64,000 nt of DNA from GWF2-43-63 sp035390965. GTDB taxonomy: Bacteria; Bacteroidota; Bacteroidia; Bacteroidales; DTU049. How positions within the stretch are numbered: the stretch's first letter is position 1; every line of letters starts with the position of its first letter. This document shows, in pieces, positions 1 through 9,230 of this stretch. Below the pieces are notes generated by a model. That model was not told where the DNA came from. It made no database searches and saw only the letters and a list, made by a program, of their open reading frames with translations. Both the position numbers and the translations under genes were made by a program. The stretch is taken from assembly GCA_035390965.1 (NCBI GenBank), contig DAOPKE010000001.1, positions 1-64,000 on the forward strand, given 5' to 3'.

Positions 1-3000
1 TCTCCCCCTCCACAATCCCAATCTCCTCCTCACTCAAACCATACAACTCATACACCAACCGGTCAATCTCCGATTCGAGGGCGGTGGTGTCGGCGGCTGC
101 ATTGAAACTTTTTGCATCAATTATTTGATCTGCAATTGTAATGAACTCGCTTCTGTTTTCAGACTCAACAATAGGAAAATCTTTAAAATAAAGATAGCTT
201 GGTTCATAAAAATCACCTCTCAATTTCGGCAATAAATTCTGAAATAGAAAATAAGTTACCCGGCTATTTAATAATGCGAGTAAATATTTATCAGCTTCCG
301 GAATGATGAAGCACTTTTGATTTGTATATTGCTTGGAAGTATCATACACAAATTCCGGTTGTTTGCATATGTTAGGATAAATGATTTTTCCTTTCTCAAA
401 CTCTTCATAATAATCGCATGCCCTTAATTCCCACCAGAAATCGCCTTTATCGGTGCGTACTGTTGCTTTACTTTTGAAAGGGAGCAAGTGATTGGCAACT
501 GCTGGGTATTTTTTTGAAAACCATTCCCATGCAGCATCATATTCCATATTTCCATATCGAGGAGGTGGTTCATTTGCTTTAAATGAATCGATTTGCAGAA
601 AACTCTTTATTGTAAATCCTTTTGGAATAAGAATTAAATATTTGTCGCTTTTTGGTTGCTGATACCGCTTAATATCGCGGCCGGCTAAAAACGGTTTAAT
701 AATTTCGGCACTAGACGGATTTTCAGCAATCATGCGACTTTTAGTTTCTTCGTCAATTACGAAAGCTTCATTCAATCCGGTTAATACACCTCTGAAAATT
801 TTCCCGTTTACATATTCACCAAGCGGAATTCCTTTGCTTTTAATTTTTTCAAGAAGTTTTTGCTTGCTGTCGTCAACCAGGGTCCATCCTGAATCGGAAA
901 GCATTTCAGAATTTACTTTGAACGCAATGGTTTGAATGTAGCTCTCCAGTCTATCGGTAAAATCGAGCGTTTGAATATTGGAAGAAATAAAAGTGTTTTG
1001 AGTTGGCTTTTGTTTGATAATGTTCCAAAGGCAAGGATAGGTGGTTGCTTCTTCAAACACTGGCAGGTCGCCAAAGTCGTGAATAAAACCAATTGTGTAT
1101 TGCTGAACCCATTGTCTCAGAGCATTGCCGTATCCAGCTCTCATCCACTTGTTGGGCAGAATGTAAATAAAACTTCCATTTTGTTTTGTAATCTGTAAAC
1201 CACGCTCAACAAAGTAAACATATAAATCTGCTGTGCCTGCAAAAGTTTCAAAGTGGCTCTGCAAATATGGTTTAATAACAGAAAAATCCTCCTGTCGGAT
1301 ATATGGTGGATTTCCAATTACTACATCAAATCCAATAAAATCTCCATTGTCATTAAGCACTTCTGGAAATTCAAAACGCCATTCAAAAGCATTGTCGTAA
1401 ATCTTGTTGTTTTTTATTTCTTCAAGGTCTTTTTCAATCGAGGTGATTTCGCCGGTGAGCTTTTCAACTTTTTTATTCCAGGCGGCTTTTTCTTTCGCGC
1501 TGCGGTCGAACATGGTCACTTCTGTTGTAAGCGAAACCAGCTCGCCTTTCAGCAAATTCAGTTGTTTCAGACGTTTGTCGTTAATGGCAATTTCGCTTTC
1601 AAAATCGCTTTTGATCTGATTGATCAGCTTCTCCATTTCGCGCTTGGTCTCTTTGCTTGAGGCTTCGCGATATGATTGAATGGCTACTTTGTAAGCATCA
1701 ATAGTCCACTGGCTTTTTTTCAGAGCCTGCTTAATATCTGCATCCAGTGCATAGCGGCTGATGAGCGAGTTACCGCATTTGATGTTGATATCTATGTTTG
1801 GCAATGTCTCTAATTCTGTCAACCCTGCGAATGACCCTTCGACTCCGCTCAGGGTGACATTCTTCGGGTTGCCAGAGCTTTTGTAGTAGGCGTTTTTAAG
1901 CAATTCGATCCAAAGGCGCAGGCGGCATATTTTTACAGAGTTTGGATTGATGTCAACGCCAAACAAACAATTTTCAATCAGCGTTTGCTTTTCGTGAAAC
2001 AAGGCTTCCTGCACGCGCTGGCTTTCTTTGTTGCCGGGTTTATATTCAAATATTTCACCGTCTTCGTCGGTCAGAATGAGTTCGTCGTTCTGAATTTCGA
2101 CATTGTATTCTTTCAGCCGACGCCCTTCGCGGTCGCACAGAATGCGTAATTCGCTCTTGATGGAAATCAGTTCATTCAATGCCGAAACCAGAAAATGTCC
2201 GGAGCCGACTGCCGGATCACAGATTTTAATGCTGTTTACAATCCGGTTTGCTTCGGCACTGTCTTCAATTTTGTTGTAGAGCTCATCCAGCGTATTGCAG
2301 CTCCAGCCTTTGGTTTCGTTGAACTTTTGCACCACCGCCCTGCGAATGGTTTCGTGGCACATGTACATGGTTATGAATCCGGGCGTAAAAAACGATCCAT
2401 CGCGATAGCCGTTTATCTTTTCGAAGATGAGACCAAGAACAGATGCGTTAATCAGGTTTTTGTTGTCTTCCTGAATTTCGCCCGATCCATCGCTACTGAA
2501 ATCATAAGCGTCGAGAAATTCAAATAGATATTCAAGTGAGCTTACATCCTTTGCTTTGGAATATTTGTCGCTGCGCCTCAGTACTGAGTTTGCAATCAGA
2601 GGCAACATTTCTTCGTCGCTCAGATTGCTGATAAAAATCGATTGCTGCTCAATTTCGGATTGTTCAAACAAGGAACTATTCAAATAAGGAACCTTCGCAA
2701 AACGCGCTTTAACTCTTGCGTTGCGCTCATCGGGCAATTTAGCGAGCACACTGAAAAATAACTGATTCAGTTCATCGAAGCTGCTGATTTTATGAATACT
2801 CATAAACCTGAATTCAGAATTGCCTTTGTGATAAGACAATAACTGCGCTTCGAGCAGTTTCAGAAACAATATCCGGTTGATCCACGTAATGCAGAGCTCA
2901 AGCCCGAGATTGAAATACCGCTCTTCGCTGGTTTCTCCAAAACGTGATGGATTTGGAATAACACTGAATTTATCAAGATTATCAATTTGCGAAATGGCGT

Positions 3001-3865
3001 TTTCGAGCAGTGACCCGGCATTACGCTCCTGTTCCTTTTTGCGGGTAATGATTTTTTTGCTTCCATCTTTTATTTCGGTCAATCCGATGATGTGAAGCAA
3101 TTCGTTATAAAAAGCCTTGTTCAGACTGTTACTGTCGTTCGAGAATTGTTTTTTGAGCAAATGCTCCGGCGAAAATATTTTCTGTAGTGCAATCAGTTTA
3201 TTGTCGTCCGAAATTTCGGAGTTTCGCAGCGGCTTTTCATACTCCGAAATATCGAAATGTGTGAAAACGATATTTTCTTTTACGGCTTCAATAGCGGGTT
3301 GTGCTACTTCCTTGTAGAAAAATTCAGTTTTGTTTCCTCCCAGACGTCCAGCTTCAAAGTCATTGAAAAGTTGTACCAGTTTTTTATTCTGGGCAAACAA
3401 CTTTTCGAAAAGTTGCGCGTCGAAAATATACCATTCAAAAATATCTGTTGCAATAAGATACTTCAGTTGCAGATTGTTTAGTGTAATGCGTTCTCTCAGA
3501 TAATACAACACCAGCTCCTGCATAGCCTTGGTGTTTACATTGCCTGGCCGAAGCATCTCTGTTTTATTTCCGGGCTTTTTGGTTTCAACAATAACGCCGA
3601 CGGGACTTTTGGCATCTTTCCCATTGTGTATCACCAGATCGTTGCGCCCTTTGGTGTTTATGAAGTGCTTGTCTGAATAATAGGTTTTGTACAGAAAAGT
3701 GCTCAAAAGGTTCTTGTGAAACTCTTCAGATTCCGAGTCATTACAGTCATCGAGCAGCTGAACCAGATTGTTTTTGAACAGGGTAATATCGCTGCGAAGC
3801 GGTTTCATTTTCAGAAACGCCTTATTCAAAGCTTTGCGGGGAGAAAGTATATTTTTATCGGACAT
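1..3865 (-). CDS. Type IIG restriction-modification enzyme (Eco57I-like), 3' end beyond window
   Basis: A continuous open frame runs from ATG at 3865 to the window edge, about 1288 codons, with an in-frame TAA just upstream of the ATG. The N-terminus has a PD-(D/E)XK-type nuclease signature: Asp76 in NDLVIHN and Glu94-x-Lys96 in VIVETKK. The N6-adenine methyltransferase core shows motif I DPAVGSGHF at Asp550 and motif IV GNPPY at Asn852, followed by a region resembling a TaqI-like C-terminal specificity domain. Endonuclease, methylase and target recognition in one chain is the type IIG arrangement, so no separate subunits are expected and none is seen. The visible end (residues YELYGLSEEE) resembles the usual end of this family, so little should be missing. 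A palindromic repeat is inserted in frame near residues 665-682. A BREX PglX-type methylase is a less likely alternative because a nuclease motif is present. Confidence 0.88.
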   Translation of the reverse strand, partial: MSDKNILSPRKALNKAFLKMKPLRSDITLFKNNLVQLLDDCNDSESEEFHKNLLSTFLYKTYYSDKHFINTKGRNDLVIHNGKDAKSPVGVIVETKKPGNKTEMLRPGNVNTKAMQELVLYYLRERITLNNLQLKYLIATDIFEWYIFDAQLFEKLFAQNKKLVQLFNDFEAGRLGGNKTEFFYKEVAQPAIEAVKENIVFTHFDISEYEKPLRNSEISDDNKLIALQKIFSPEHLLKKQFSNDSNSLNKAFYNELLHIIGLTEIKDGSKKIITRKKEQERNAGSLLENAISQIDNLDKFSVIPNPSRFGETSEERYFNLGLELCITWINRILFLKLLEAQLLSYHKGNSEFRFMSIHKISSFDELNQLFFSVLAKLPDERNARVKARFAKVPYLNSSLFEQSEIEQQSIFISNLSDEEMLPLIANSVLRRSDKYSKAKDVSSLEYLFEFLDAYDFSSDGSGEIQEDNKNLINASVLGLIFEKINGYRDGSFFTPGFITMYMCHETIRRAVVQKFNETKGWSCNTLDELYNKIEDSAEANRIVNSIKICDPAVGSGHFLVSALNELISIKSELRILCDREGRRLKEYNVEIQNDELILTDEDGEIFEYKPGNKESQRVQEALFHEKQTLIENCLFGVDINPNSVKICRLRLWIELLKNAYYKSSGNPKNVTLSGVEGSFAGLTELETLPNIDINIKCGNSLISRYALDADIKQALKKSQWTIDAYKVAIQSYREASSKETKREMEKLINQIKSDFESEIAINDKRLKQLNLLKGELVSLTTEVTMFDRSAKEKAAWNKKVEKLTGEITSIEKDLEEIKNNKIYDNAFEWRFEFPEVLNDNGDFIGFDVVIGNPPYIRQEDFSVIKPYLQSHFETFAGTADLYVYFVERGLQITKQNGSFIYILPNKWMRAGYGNALRQWVQQYTIGFIHDFGDLPVFEEATTYPCLWNIIKQKPTQNTFISSNIQTLDFTDRLESYIQTIAFKVNSEMLSDSGWTLVDDSKQKLLEKIKSKGIPLGEYVNGKIFRGVLTGLNEAFVIDEETKSRMIAENPSSAEIIKPFLAGRDIKRYQQPKSDKYLILIPKGFTIKSFLQIDSFKANEPPPRYGNMEYDAAWEWFSKKYPAVANHLLPFKSKATVRTDKGDFWWELRACDYYEEFEKGKIIYPNICKQPEFVYDTSKQYTNQKCFIIPEADKYLLALLNSRVTYFLFQNLLPKLRGDFYEPSYLYFKDFPIVESENRSEFITIADQIIDAKSFNAAADTTALESEIDRLVYELYGLSEEEIGIVEGE
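1821..1870. repeat. REP-like palindrome inserted in frame within the type IIG gene
   Basis: A 50-base imperfect inverted repeat has arms built from AACCC, GAATG and CCCT blocks and a core CCCTTCGACTCCGCTCAGGG. On the coding strand it reads as about 16 extra residues (including NVTLSGVEGSF) between KNAYYKSSG and LTELETLPNI, in a conserved part of the methyltransferase. I recall very similar GTCACCCTGAGCGGAGTCGAAGGG sequences as dispersed repeats in many bacterial genomes. No transposase lies nearby, so it would be a non-autonomous element. Confidence 0.75.
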
Positions 3866-4108
3866 GATTTGATGTTAATTCAATCAATATTTCTTCCCGC
3901 AAATATACTTTTTTTCAGGATAAACTGAAAGGAAATTTAAACATAATGATTGAATGCCTGATTTATCATTTAAGCAAATACGCAGGTTTTCTTGAGGAAT
4001 AAAGGAATACTGAAATGAGAAAATTAATTACTTGTTCAAAACCCGCTTAATGTCTGCTTTGCAGGTGTGGCTTATGACGCTGGAGTAATAAGAAATATGT
4101 TTCAGAAA

Positions 4109-4528
4109 TCAATCATCATCATATTCTTTCCTTGTAATCGGAAAGCTGCCGTCGAGGATTGGTTTTTTTGATTCTTTCACAATGAATTTCATGGTGATAT
4201 TGCTGTAGCCGCGTTTGCTGTCGGCAATGACTTCAAAGGGTGTACCCTTGCTATACAATGTGTCGTTCAGGGTCAGTGTGTCTTTGGAAATCAGCACTGC
4301 CATTGTCTTTGTGAAGTAACGGCCGGTAGTGTTGAAATATATCGTTTCTTTTCCTTTTGGGGCAATTGTAAGGGTCTTGTAAAGTTCAGCAGTCCTTTCG
4401 GTGCCTTTAATCACTTTAGTGGTCATCACCCGGTCCGATTTATTGATGATTGTAAGACTTGCCTGTTGCGAAAATCCGCAATAAGACAAAAGAAGCAATG
4501 AAAGGAATAATAATGACAGAGGTTTCAT
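4109..4528 (-). CDS. Small exported protein of unknown function
   Basis: 139 residues beginning with a clear signal peptide (MKPLSLLFLSLLLLSYCGFS, cleavage probably after the SQQ region). The mature part is about 115 residues, rich in Thr, Lys and alternating hydrophobic residues typical of a beta-sandwich, and ends in an acidic DDD tail. I do not recognise a family. A TACCTTTG box lies about 30 bases upstream of the ATG. The gene stands alone between the restriction-modification gene and a T9SS cargo gene, all on the minus strand, so co-transcription with 4600-5568 upstream is possible. Confidence 0.72.
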   Translation of the reverse strand: MKPLSLLFLSLLLLSYCGFSQQASLTIINKSDRVMTTKVIKGTERTAELYKTLTIAPKGKETIYFNTTGRYFTKTMAVLISKDTLTLNDTLYSKGTPFEVIADSKRGYSNITMKFIVKESKKPILDGSFPITRKEYDDD

Positions 4529-4558
4529 TAGTGCCTTATGTTAAGTATAACGTTTTGA

Positions 4559-4566
4559 CAAAGGTA
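4559..4566 (-). promoter_or_regulatory. Promoter -7-like box TACCTTTG for gene 4109-4528
   Basis: On the minus strand the box matches the Bacteroidota -7 consensus TAnnTTTG and sits 31 bases upstream of the ATG. No convincing -33 TTG was found at the right distance, so this is tentative. Confidence 0.35.
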
Positions 4567-4599
4567 TTCTTTTTTTAATAAAATCAGATTAAAAAGTCA

Positions 4600-5568
4600 T
4601 CACTCTTTCAAAAATCCTTTCATCCCTGTGTTGCGGCCACTGCCGATGCGGAGGAAATACAATCCAGGAGTAAGCATTGATACATCGATTGTTGCTGCAT
4701 TTCCGCTGATGATTTGTCCCGAAATTTTTTGTCCGCGAGTATTAATAAGCGTTACGTTAATTTCGTTTTCGATGTAAATTAAATTCAGCTGAATTATGTT
4801 TTGTGCAGGATTCGGATATATCTCAAACGATGGTATGGTCTGTATTTCCGATAGGCCGATGGTTTGGTCGCAGACTTGTGAGCTGTTGGGAAACAGTACT
4901 GTGTCTGCCATTGAGAAACAATACATTTGGTCTGAACTTTCGAAAGGAACGTAGAGCTCGCCCAGTAATCCAAAAGTGCTCCCTACGCCTTCGATGATGG
5001 AAACGAAGGCCGAATCGTGGATTGAGCCCGATATTTTTACTCCGAGATTCCATTTTTTGTGATAGGTGTTTCCGAGTAAAACAGAATCTTCGGACAGCAC
5101 CATCAGTGTATCGGTTGACGAGATGTACGGATTGTTGATGGTGGGCGGATACACCTGACCAACACTCAGGTTGAAGTCGAACAACAGATGTTCATTGTTA
5201 TCCCATTCGGAATATTGCCAAACGGAATTTGTTGCAGAATCAATTCTTATAATGGCATACAGTTCTTCGGGTATGTTGAAATCGCAGCTAAAAATGCAGT
5301 ATGGCGACGGGCTGGTGAGTATTGAATGACAGACCGATCGCTTGTAAAGTCTGTGATAATTGGTTGCGTTGATGACTGTATCGGATTTGTAATAAACCGG
5401 GAGCATACAACTTGTGTAATAGCCGCATCCGGGTGTACATTCGTGTTGAAACAGCTGTCCGTGTTCCAGCATCCAGAACGGGTCTTCGGCCGGAGTAGGA
5501 AAGTGATGTTGTGCACTTGCAGTAGTGACTATGCAGAGAATGATGAATGTGTACAGGAGCGTTTTCAT
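4600..5568 (-). CDS. Secreted protein with T9SS type A sorting domain
   Basis: 322 residues from ATG at 5568, chosen because MKTLLYTFIILCIVTTASAQ is a good signal peptide; an upstream ATG at 5607 would add 13 residues before it. The body (about residues 20-235) is Cys-, Tyr- and Asp-rich and has no recognised catalytic motif. The last 80 residues are a T9SS C-terminal domain: IYPNPAQNIIQLNL, then GQKISG, PGLYFLRI and a Lys-rich end (KGFLKE). The product is expected to cross the outer membrane by T9SS and be released or surface-anchored. No T9SS machinery gene is nearby. The function of the body is unknown. Confidence 0.8.
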   Translation of the reverse strand: MKTLLYTFIILCIVTTASAQHHFPTPAEDPFWMLEHGQLFQHECTPGCGYYTSCMLPVYYKSDTVINATNYHRLYKRSVCHSILTSPSPYCIFSCDFNIPEELYAIIRIDSATNSVWQYSEWDNNEHLLFDFNLSVGQVYPPTINNPYISSTDTLMVLSEDSVLLGNTYHKKWNLGVKISGSIHDSAFVSIIEGVGSTFGLLGELYVPFESSDQMYCFSMADTVLFPNSSQVCDQTIGLSEIQTIPSFEIYPNPAQNIIQLNLIYIENEINVTLINTRGQKISGQIISGNAATIDVSMLTPGLYFLRIGSGRNTGMKGFLKE

Positions 5569-5637
5569 GGACGAATTGTTTGTATCAGTAAAGATATGTT
5601 TTTTCAATGAAAGTTGTATGGATTGTGGTGTTTGTTT

Positions 5638-8289
5638 TTACTGAACTTTTGCAGGGAATGTAATGACAAATTCAGTCCCTTTTGAAGAGCTGTTTACATT
5701 GAGAGATCCGTTGATTTGTTCGGTGAGAATACATACCAGTTGCAGCCCCAGACTCTTGGTGTTGTAACAGTCAAAATCTTCAGGCAGGCCTTTCCCATTG
5801 TCTTTGATTGAGTAGATAAGATTTTTTTCATCTTTTTTTGTAAGACTGACTTCAATGAGTCCTTTGGAACCAGGCTCGAATGCGTACTTGAACGAATTTG
5901 TTATAATTTCATTGGTAATAAGGCCAATGGCAATAATGGCATCAATATTTACTTTATATGATTTACCGCTGATTTTGCATTGTATGTTTTCGTCGGGCGA
6001 TTTGTAAATGGATGTAAGAAACTCAAAAAGATTTTTGATGTAATCAATCAGGTCAATGTTTGAAAAATCGGTCGTTTCGTATAGTTTTTCGTGTACCAGA
6101 GCCATTGTTTTAATGCGTGCCTGACTATCGCGCAGAATGCGTCTTATACCCTCATCTGTTACTGTTGAAAGTTGCAGATTGATAATGCTGACAATCACCT
6201 GCATGTTGTTTTTTACACGGTGATGAATTTCCTGCAGCAATACTTCTTTTTCCTGTAACTGATGCTTGATTTGTTCTTCTGCTTTCAGGCGTTCATTGAT
6301 TTCAACAGTAAGACTCTCATTTGTTTTGACCAGCTCGTTTGTTCTTTGTTTTACTTTTTCTTCGAGGGTTGAATTGAGTTGTATGATTTCTGCTTCTATG
6401 GCCTTTTGTTTGCTGATGTCCATGATCGCAGCACTGAATCCGAACAATTCGCCACTTGTGTCAAACAAAGGAGTATAGGCCCCATAAATATGGGTGATTT
6501 TGCCATTTTCAAATTCCACCTGATCTGAAACTTCAACAGCTTTTTGAGTTTTGCGGCATTTGTCGAGAAATGCTTTGTGACGTTTGTATAAATCGGGCTT
6601 GAAAAATTCGTTGAAGTTGTGGTTTTCGATATTGTTCAGCGGCAGTTTGAAAGTTTTGGAGTAATATTGATTGGCGATAAAGTATTTTCCATCCAGATCG
6701 ACTGCAGCAAGCCACATGGGTAGCGAATCAATCATCGATCGCAGCATGGTACGGTTGCGCTGAAGTTCAATTTCTATAATTTTTCTTCCAGTAATATCCT
6801 GCATGGTTCCTGCCGATTTCTGCATTTTCTCCCCTTTTGATACATGGGGGATGCAATTGACAAAAACATATTTTACTCTTCCGTCGGGCATGAGCAGCCG
6901 GTGTTCAAACTGAATTCCGTCTTTGTTGTTTGCCGATTTGTCAAATTCTTTTTTCGCTTTTATTCTGTCTTCAGGATGGATGCGTTCGATAAACGACTTG
7001 AAAAGATCTTTTTCCGTGTTTTTATTAATTTCAAATATTATATACATTTCATCGGACCACTTAATCTCACTATTGGTGAAACAATATTCCCAATTGCCCA
7101 GCTTGGCCACATGTTGTGCTTCTTTCAGTTGCTTTTCGCTTTGCAGAACCGTCTGCTCAATTCGTTTGCGCTCAGTGATGTCATTTATTACTGCAATTCG
7201 TGCATTTCTGTTGTTGTATTTAATGTCATTCGATGTGACCAGAATATCAATCAGCGAGCCGTCGGCTTTCAGGTGTTTCCATTCTCCGGTATAGGAGTGG
7301 CCTTGAATTTTTCGAGCCAGGTCAACAATCCCATTTCGCAGTTCAGGCGGATAAAAATCCTGCAGATGCATGTTTGAAATATCTTTGACCGAATATCCAT
7401 AATGTTTCAGAAAAGATTCGTTTACTGAAATAACCTCAAGACTTCCTCTTTCATAAATCAGCATTGGGAGCGGATTTTGTTCAAATAAAAGACGATAACT
7501 GGCTTCTGACTCACGAAGCTTATGTTCTGTGGTTTTTATGTCGGTTATATCGAGTAATGAAGCTACACTTCTTTTTGTCCCGGGAATAATATCAACGGTA
7601 AGAAGGATGTATTTCTGCACTCCGTTTTTTCCAACAAATCTGAATTCGTATGATTTCAATGCAGACTCTTGTCTGATGCGTCGCAGCATATGTTGTTCTT
7701 CCATTCGCACCAGATCTTCCCAGACAACAAATTCTTTCCAGGTTTTGCGGTTTTCAATTTCATCTTTTGAATATCCGGACAATTCTTCAAATTTGGAATT
7801 GGCCAGCGAAATGGTCGTGTCTTCTTCTATAATAACTGCTGCAGTACCAGTATTCTCAAAAATGGCTCTGTAGCGCAGTTCCGATTCTTTCAACTGCAGT
7901 TCATTTTTCTTGGTATTGGTTATATCATGAAAGAAAACTGAAATTCCGTTTTCAGTCGGATAGATATGATTTTCAAACCATCGGTCGTACGGTGGATAAT
8001 ATTCTTCCAAGCTGATGGGGATCCGCTCTGTCATTACTTTTTCATAATTCAGCTGAAAGGGTTGTCCAATGCCTTCTGGAAATTCAGTCCAGATATGTTT
8101 GCCAATTATATCTGCAGGGTTTCTTTCAAAAATTTCACCGGCTTTTTTATTCATATAAGTGTAACACCAGTTGAAATCGATTGACACAAATGCATCTGAC
8201 ATGGATTCGAGAACATCGACCATGTGATCGTGTTCCTGTTTAAGTTTGTCAATGGCCAGTTTGCTTTCAGTAATATTTTTCGAAGTCAT
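5638..8289 (-). CDS. Multi-PAS sensor histidine kinase (HisKA_2 type), C-terminal part of a split gene
   Basis: 883 residues from ATG at 8289. By eye there are five PAS-like units (about residues 17-115, 138-260, 262-383, 395-510 and 520-640), each followed by a PAC-like ending such as DITERKRIE or DISKQKAIE. A coiled coil spans about 640-690, then a HisKA_2/HWE-like phosphoacceptor region with EIHHRVKNNMQVI near residue 695, and a HATPase domain with NEIITNSFKYAF and DNGKGLP. There is no transmembrane segment, so it should be cytoplasmic. In the same frame the sequence continues upstream through one TGA (8347-8349) into the PAS protein at 8347-8994, so this is very probably the 3' part of one gene of about 1118 codons. 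Starting at 8289 would lose only the first PAS pair, so the fragment could still work. No partner regulator is adjacent. Confidence 0.82.
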   Translation of the reverse strand: MTSKNITESKLAIDKLKQEHDHMVDVLESMSDAFVSIDFNWCYTYMNKKAGEIFERNPADIIGKHIWTEFPEGIGQPFQLNYEKVMTERIPISLEEYYPPYDRWFENHIYPTENGISVFFHDITNTKKNELQLKESELRYRAIFENTGTAAVIIEEDTTISLANSKFEELSGYSKDEIENRKTWKEFVVWEDLVRMEEQHMLRRIRQESALKSYEFRFVGKNGVQKYILLTVDIIPGTKRSVASLLDITDIKTTEHKLRESEASYRLLFEQNPLPMLIYERGSLEVISVNESFLKHYGYSVKDISNMHLQDFYPPELRNGIVDLARKIQGHSYTGEWKHLKADGSLIDILVTSNDIKYNNRNARIAVINDITERKRIEQTVLQSEKQLKEAQHVAKLGNWEYCFTNSEIKWSDEMYIIFEINKNTEKDLFKSFIERIHPEDRIKAKKEFDKSANNKDGIQFEHRLLMPDGRVKYVFVNCIPHVSKGEKMQKSAGTMQDITGRKIIEIELQRNRTMLRSMIDSLPMWLAAVDLDGKYFIANQYYSKTFKLPLNNIENHNFNEFFKPDLYKRHKAFLDKCRKTQKAVEVSDQVEFENGKITHIYGAYTPLFDTSGELFGFSAAIMDISKQKAIEAEIIQLNSTLEEKVKQRTNELVKTNESLTVEINERLKAEEQIKHQLQEKEVLLQEIHHRVKNNMQVIVSIINLQLSTVTDEGIRRILRDSQARIKTMALVHEKLYETTDFSNIDLIDYIKNLFEFLTSIYKSPDENIQCKISGKSYKVNIDAIIAIGLITNEIITNSFKYAFEPGSKGLIEVSLTKKDEKNLIYSIKDNGKGLPEDFDCYNTKSLGLQLVCILTEQINGSLNVNSSSKGTEFVITFPAKVQ

Positions 8290-8346
8290 GGCTATGCTTT
8301 TTACGCTGCCATCAGGTTCCAGTACCGGAGAAATGTGTATTTCAAA

Positions 8347-8994
8347 TCATTTATTATTGTATGAATCGATAAAGTTTAATGGTTTTTTGGTTTGTATGGA
8401 TTCTCTTACTTTTTCGAGGCGTGAGTCAAAGATGTGTTTGGGCAAAATTTCCATGGCCGAATGTCCAATCAGTTCATGCGGCTTTTTTCCCCAGCGCGAT
8501 AAAAACGCTTTATTGCCGTCGATAAAACATCCATCATAATCAACAATGGCAAGCGCATCGGGCGAAGAGTCGAGAATGGCTCTGAATTGTGCTGTGGTCA
8601 GATTTTTTTCGGCCTCGATTGTTTTTTTGTGGGTGATGTTTCGTACAACGGCTATATAATTGGGCTTTCCGTTTATTTCGGCATAAGTTAATGCCACTTC
8701 GGCCCAGAATGTTGTTCCATCTACTCTTTTTGCCAGCCATTCAAAAACGCATCGCCCTGTTTGTTTTGCAGTTTTGTTGTTTTCAATAATAAGAGCTTCA
8801 TCTTCGGCCGATGAAATGACACTCAGATCAGCCGGATTTAGTTCTTTTATTTCCTCGGGGGAACACCCGTAAAGCTCGCATGCACATTGATTGGCATAGA
8901 CATATTTACCTGAATCAACATCAAGAACCATAATGCCGTCATAAATTGAATCAAGCATCCTTTGAATTGATTCGGCCGAGAACATGTTTGACAT
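8347..8994 (-). CDS. N-terminal PAS fragment of the same split sensor kinase
   Basis: 215 residues from ATG at 8994 with two PAS units: about 1-125 (DGIMVLDVDSGKYVYANQ, ending in a PAC with ITHKKTIEAEK) and 126-215 (DALAIVDYDGCFIDGNKAF). It stops at TGA 8347-8349 inside the second PAS domain. Reading on in the same frame gives FEIHISPVLEPDGSVKSIAM and joins the kinase at 5638-8289 without a shift. At this place PAS domains commonly read KWFEI, so TGA looks like a TGG tryptophan codon changed to a stop. Alone the fragment has no output domain. A sequencing error, a recent nonsense mutation or read-through are all possible. Confidence 0.8.
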   Translation of the reverse strand: MSNMFSAESIQRMLDSIYDGIMVLDVDSGKYVYANQCACELYGCSPEEIKELNPADLSVISSAEDEALIIENNKTAKQTGRCVFEWLAKRVDGTTFWAEVALTYAEINGKPNYIAVVRNITHKKTIEAEKNLTTAQFRAILDSSPDALAIVDYDGCFIDGNKAFLSRWGKKPHELIGHSAMEILPKHIFDSRLEKVRESIQTKKPLNFIDSYNNK

Positions 8995-9037
8995 AGCGAT
9001 AATTTATTGGTGGCAACAAAAAACATCCTTCTTTTTT

Positions 9038-9064
9038 TCAGCAACAACGTTTTTTTGTTGCTGA
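9038..9064. repeat. 10-bp perfect inverted repeat upstream of the PAS kinase gene
   Basis: TCAGCAACAA (9038-9047) and TTGTTGCTGA (9055-9064) are perfect reverse complements around a 7-base loop. The element lies 44 bases upstream of the kinase ATG at 8994. On the minus strand the hairpin is followed by a run of seven A, not T, so it is not a classical terminator in that direction. It may be an operator or a leader hairpin. Confidence 0.5.
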
Positions 9065-9170
9065 GGAATTATTACACAGCTGCTGAAAAGCTTAATTAAT
9101 TTAACGAAGATAATATCAAAACTTAAAAAATGCAAATAACAAATTAAATTTCCTGATGCCGCCTTTTTTC

Positions 9171-9190
9171 TTCAAACTGATTCAAACTGA
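9171..9190. repeat. Tandem 10-bp direct repeat upstream of the reg_prop kinase gene
   Basis: TTCAAACTGA occurs twice back to back. Its complement TCAGTTTGA matches 8 of 9 positions of the published LytTR half-site pattern [TA][AC][CA]GTTN[AG][TG]. Known LytTR sites have two 9-bp repeats with a spacer of about 12 bases; here the period is only 10. It lies about 40 bases upstream of the TACATTTG box. Confidence 0.4.
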
Positions 9191-9230
9191 CCTTTTTCTG
9201 ACCGATATAGGCATATTTGAAAATATCTTA

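Noticed and set aside
6844..7377. Plus-strand open frame of 177 codons
   Set aside because: Antisense to the PAS kinase, whose domains continue unbroken through it; the translation is Phe-rich noise.
8347..8349. Selenocysteine or general stop-codon recoding at TGA
   Set aside because: The position fits Trp in PAS domains, not Cys; other genes end at TGA; I saw no selenocysteine genes in the window. A point mutation or sequencing error is simpler.
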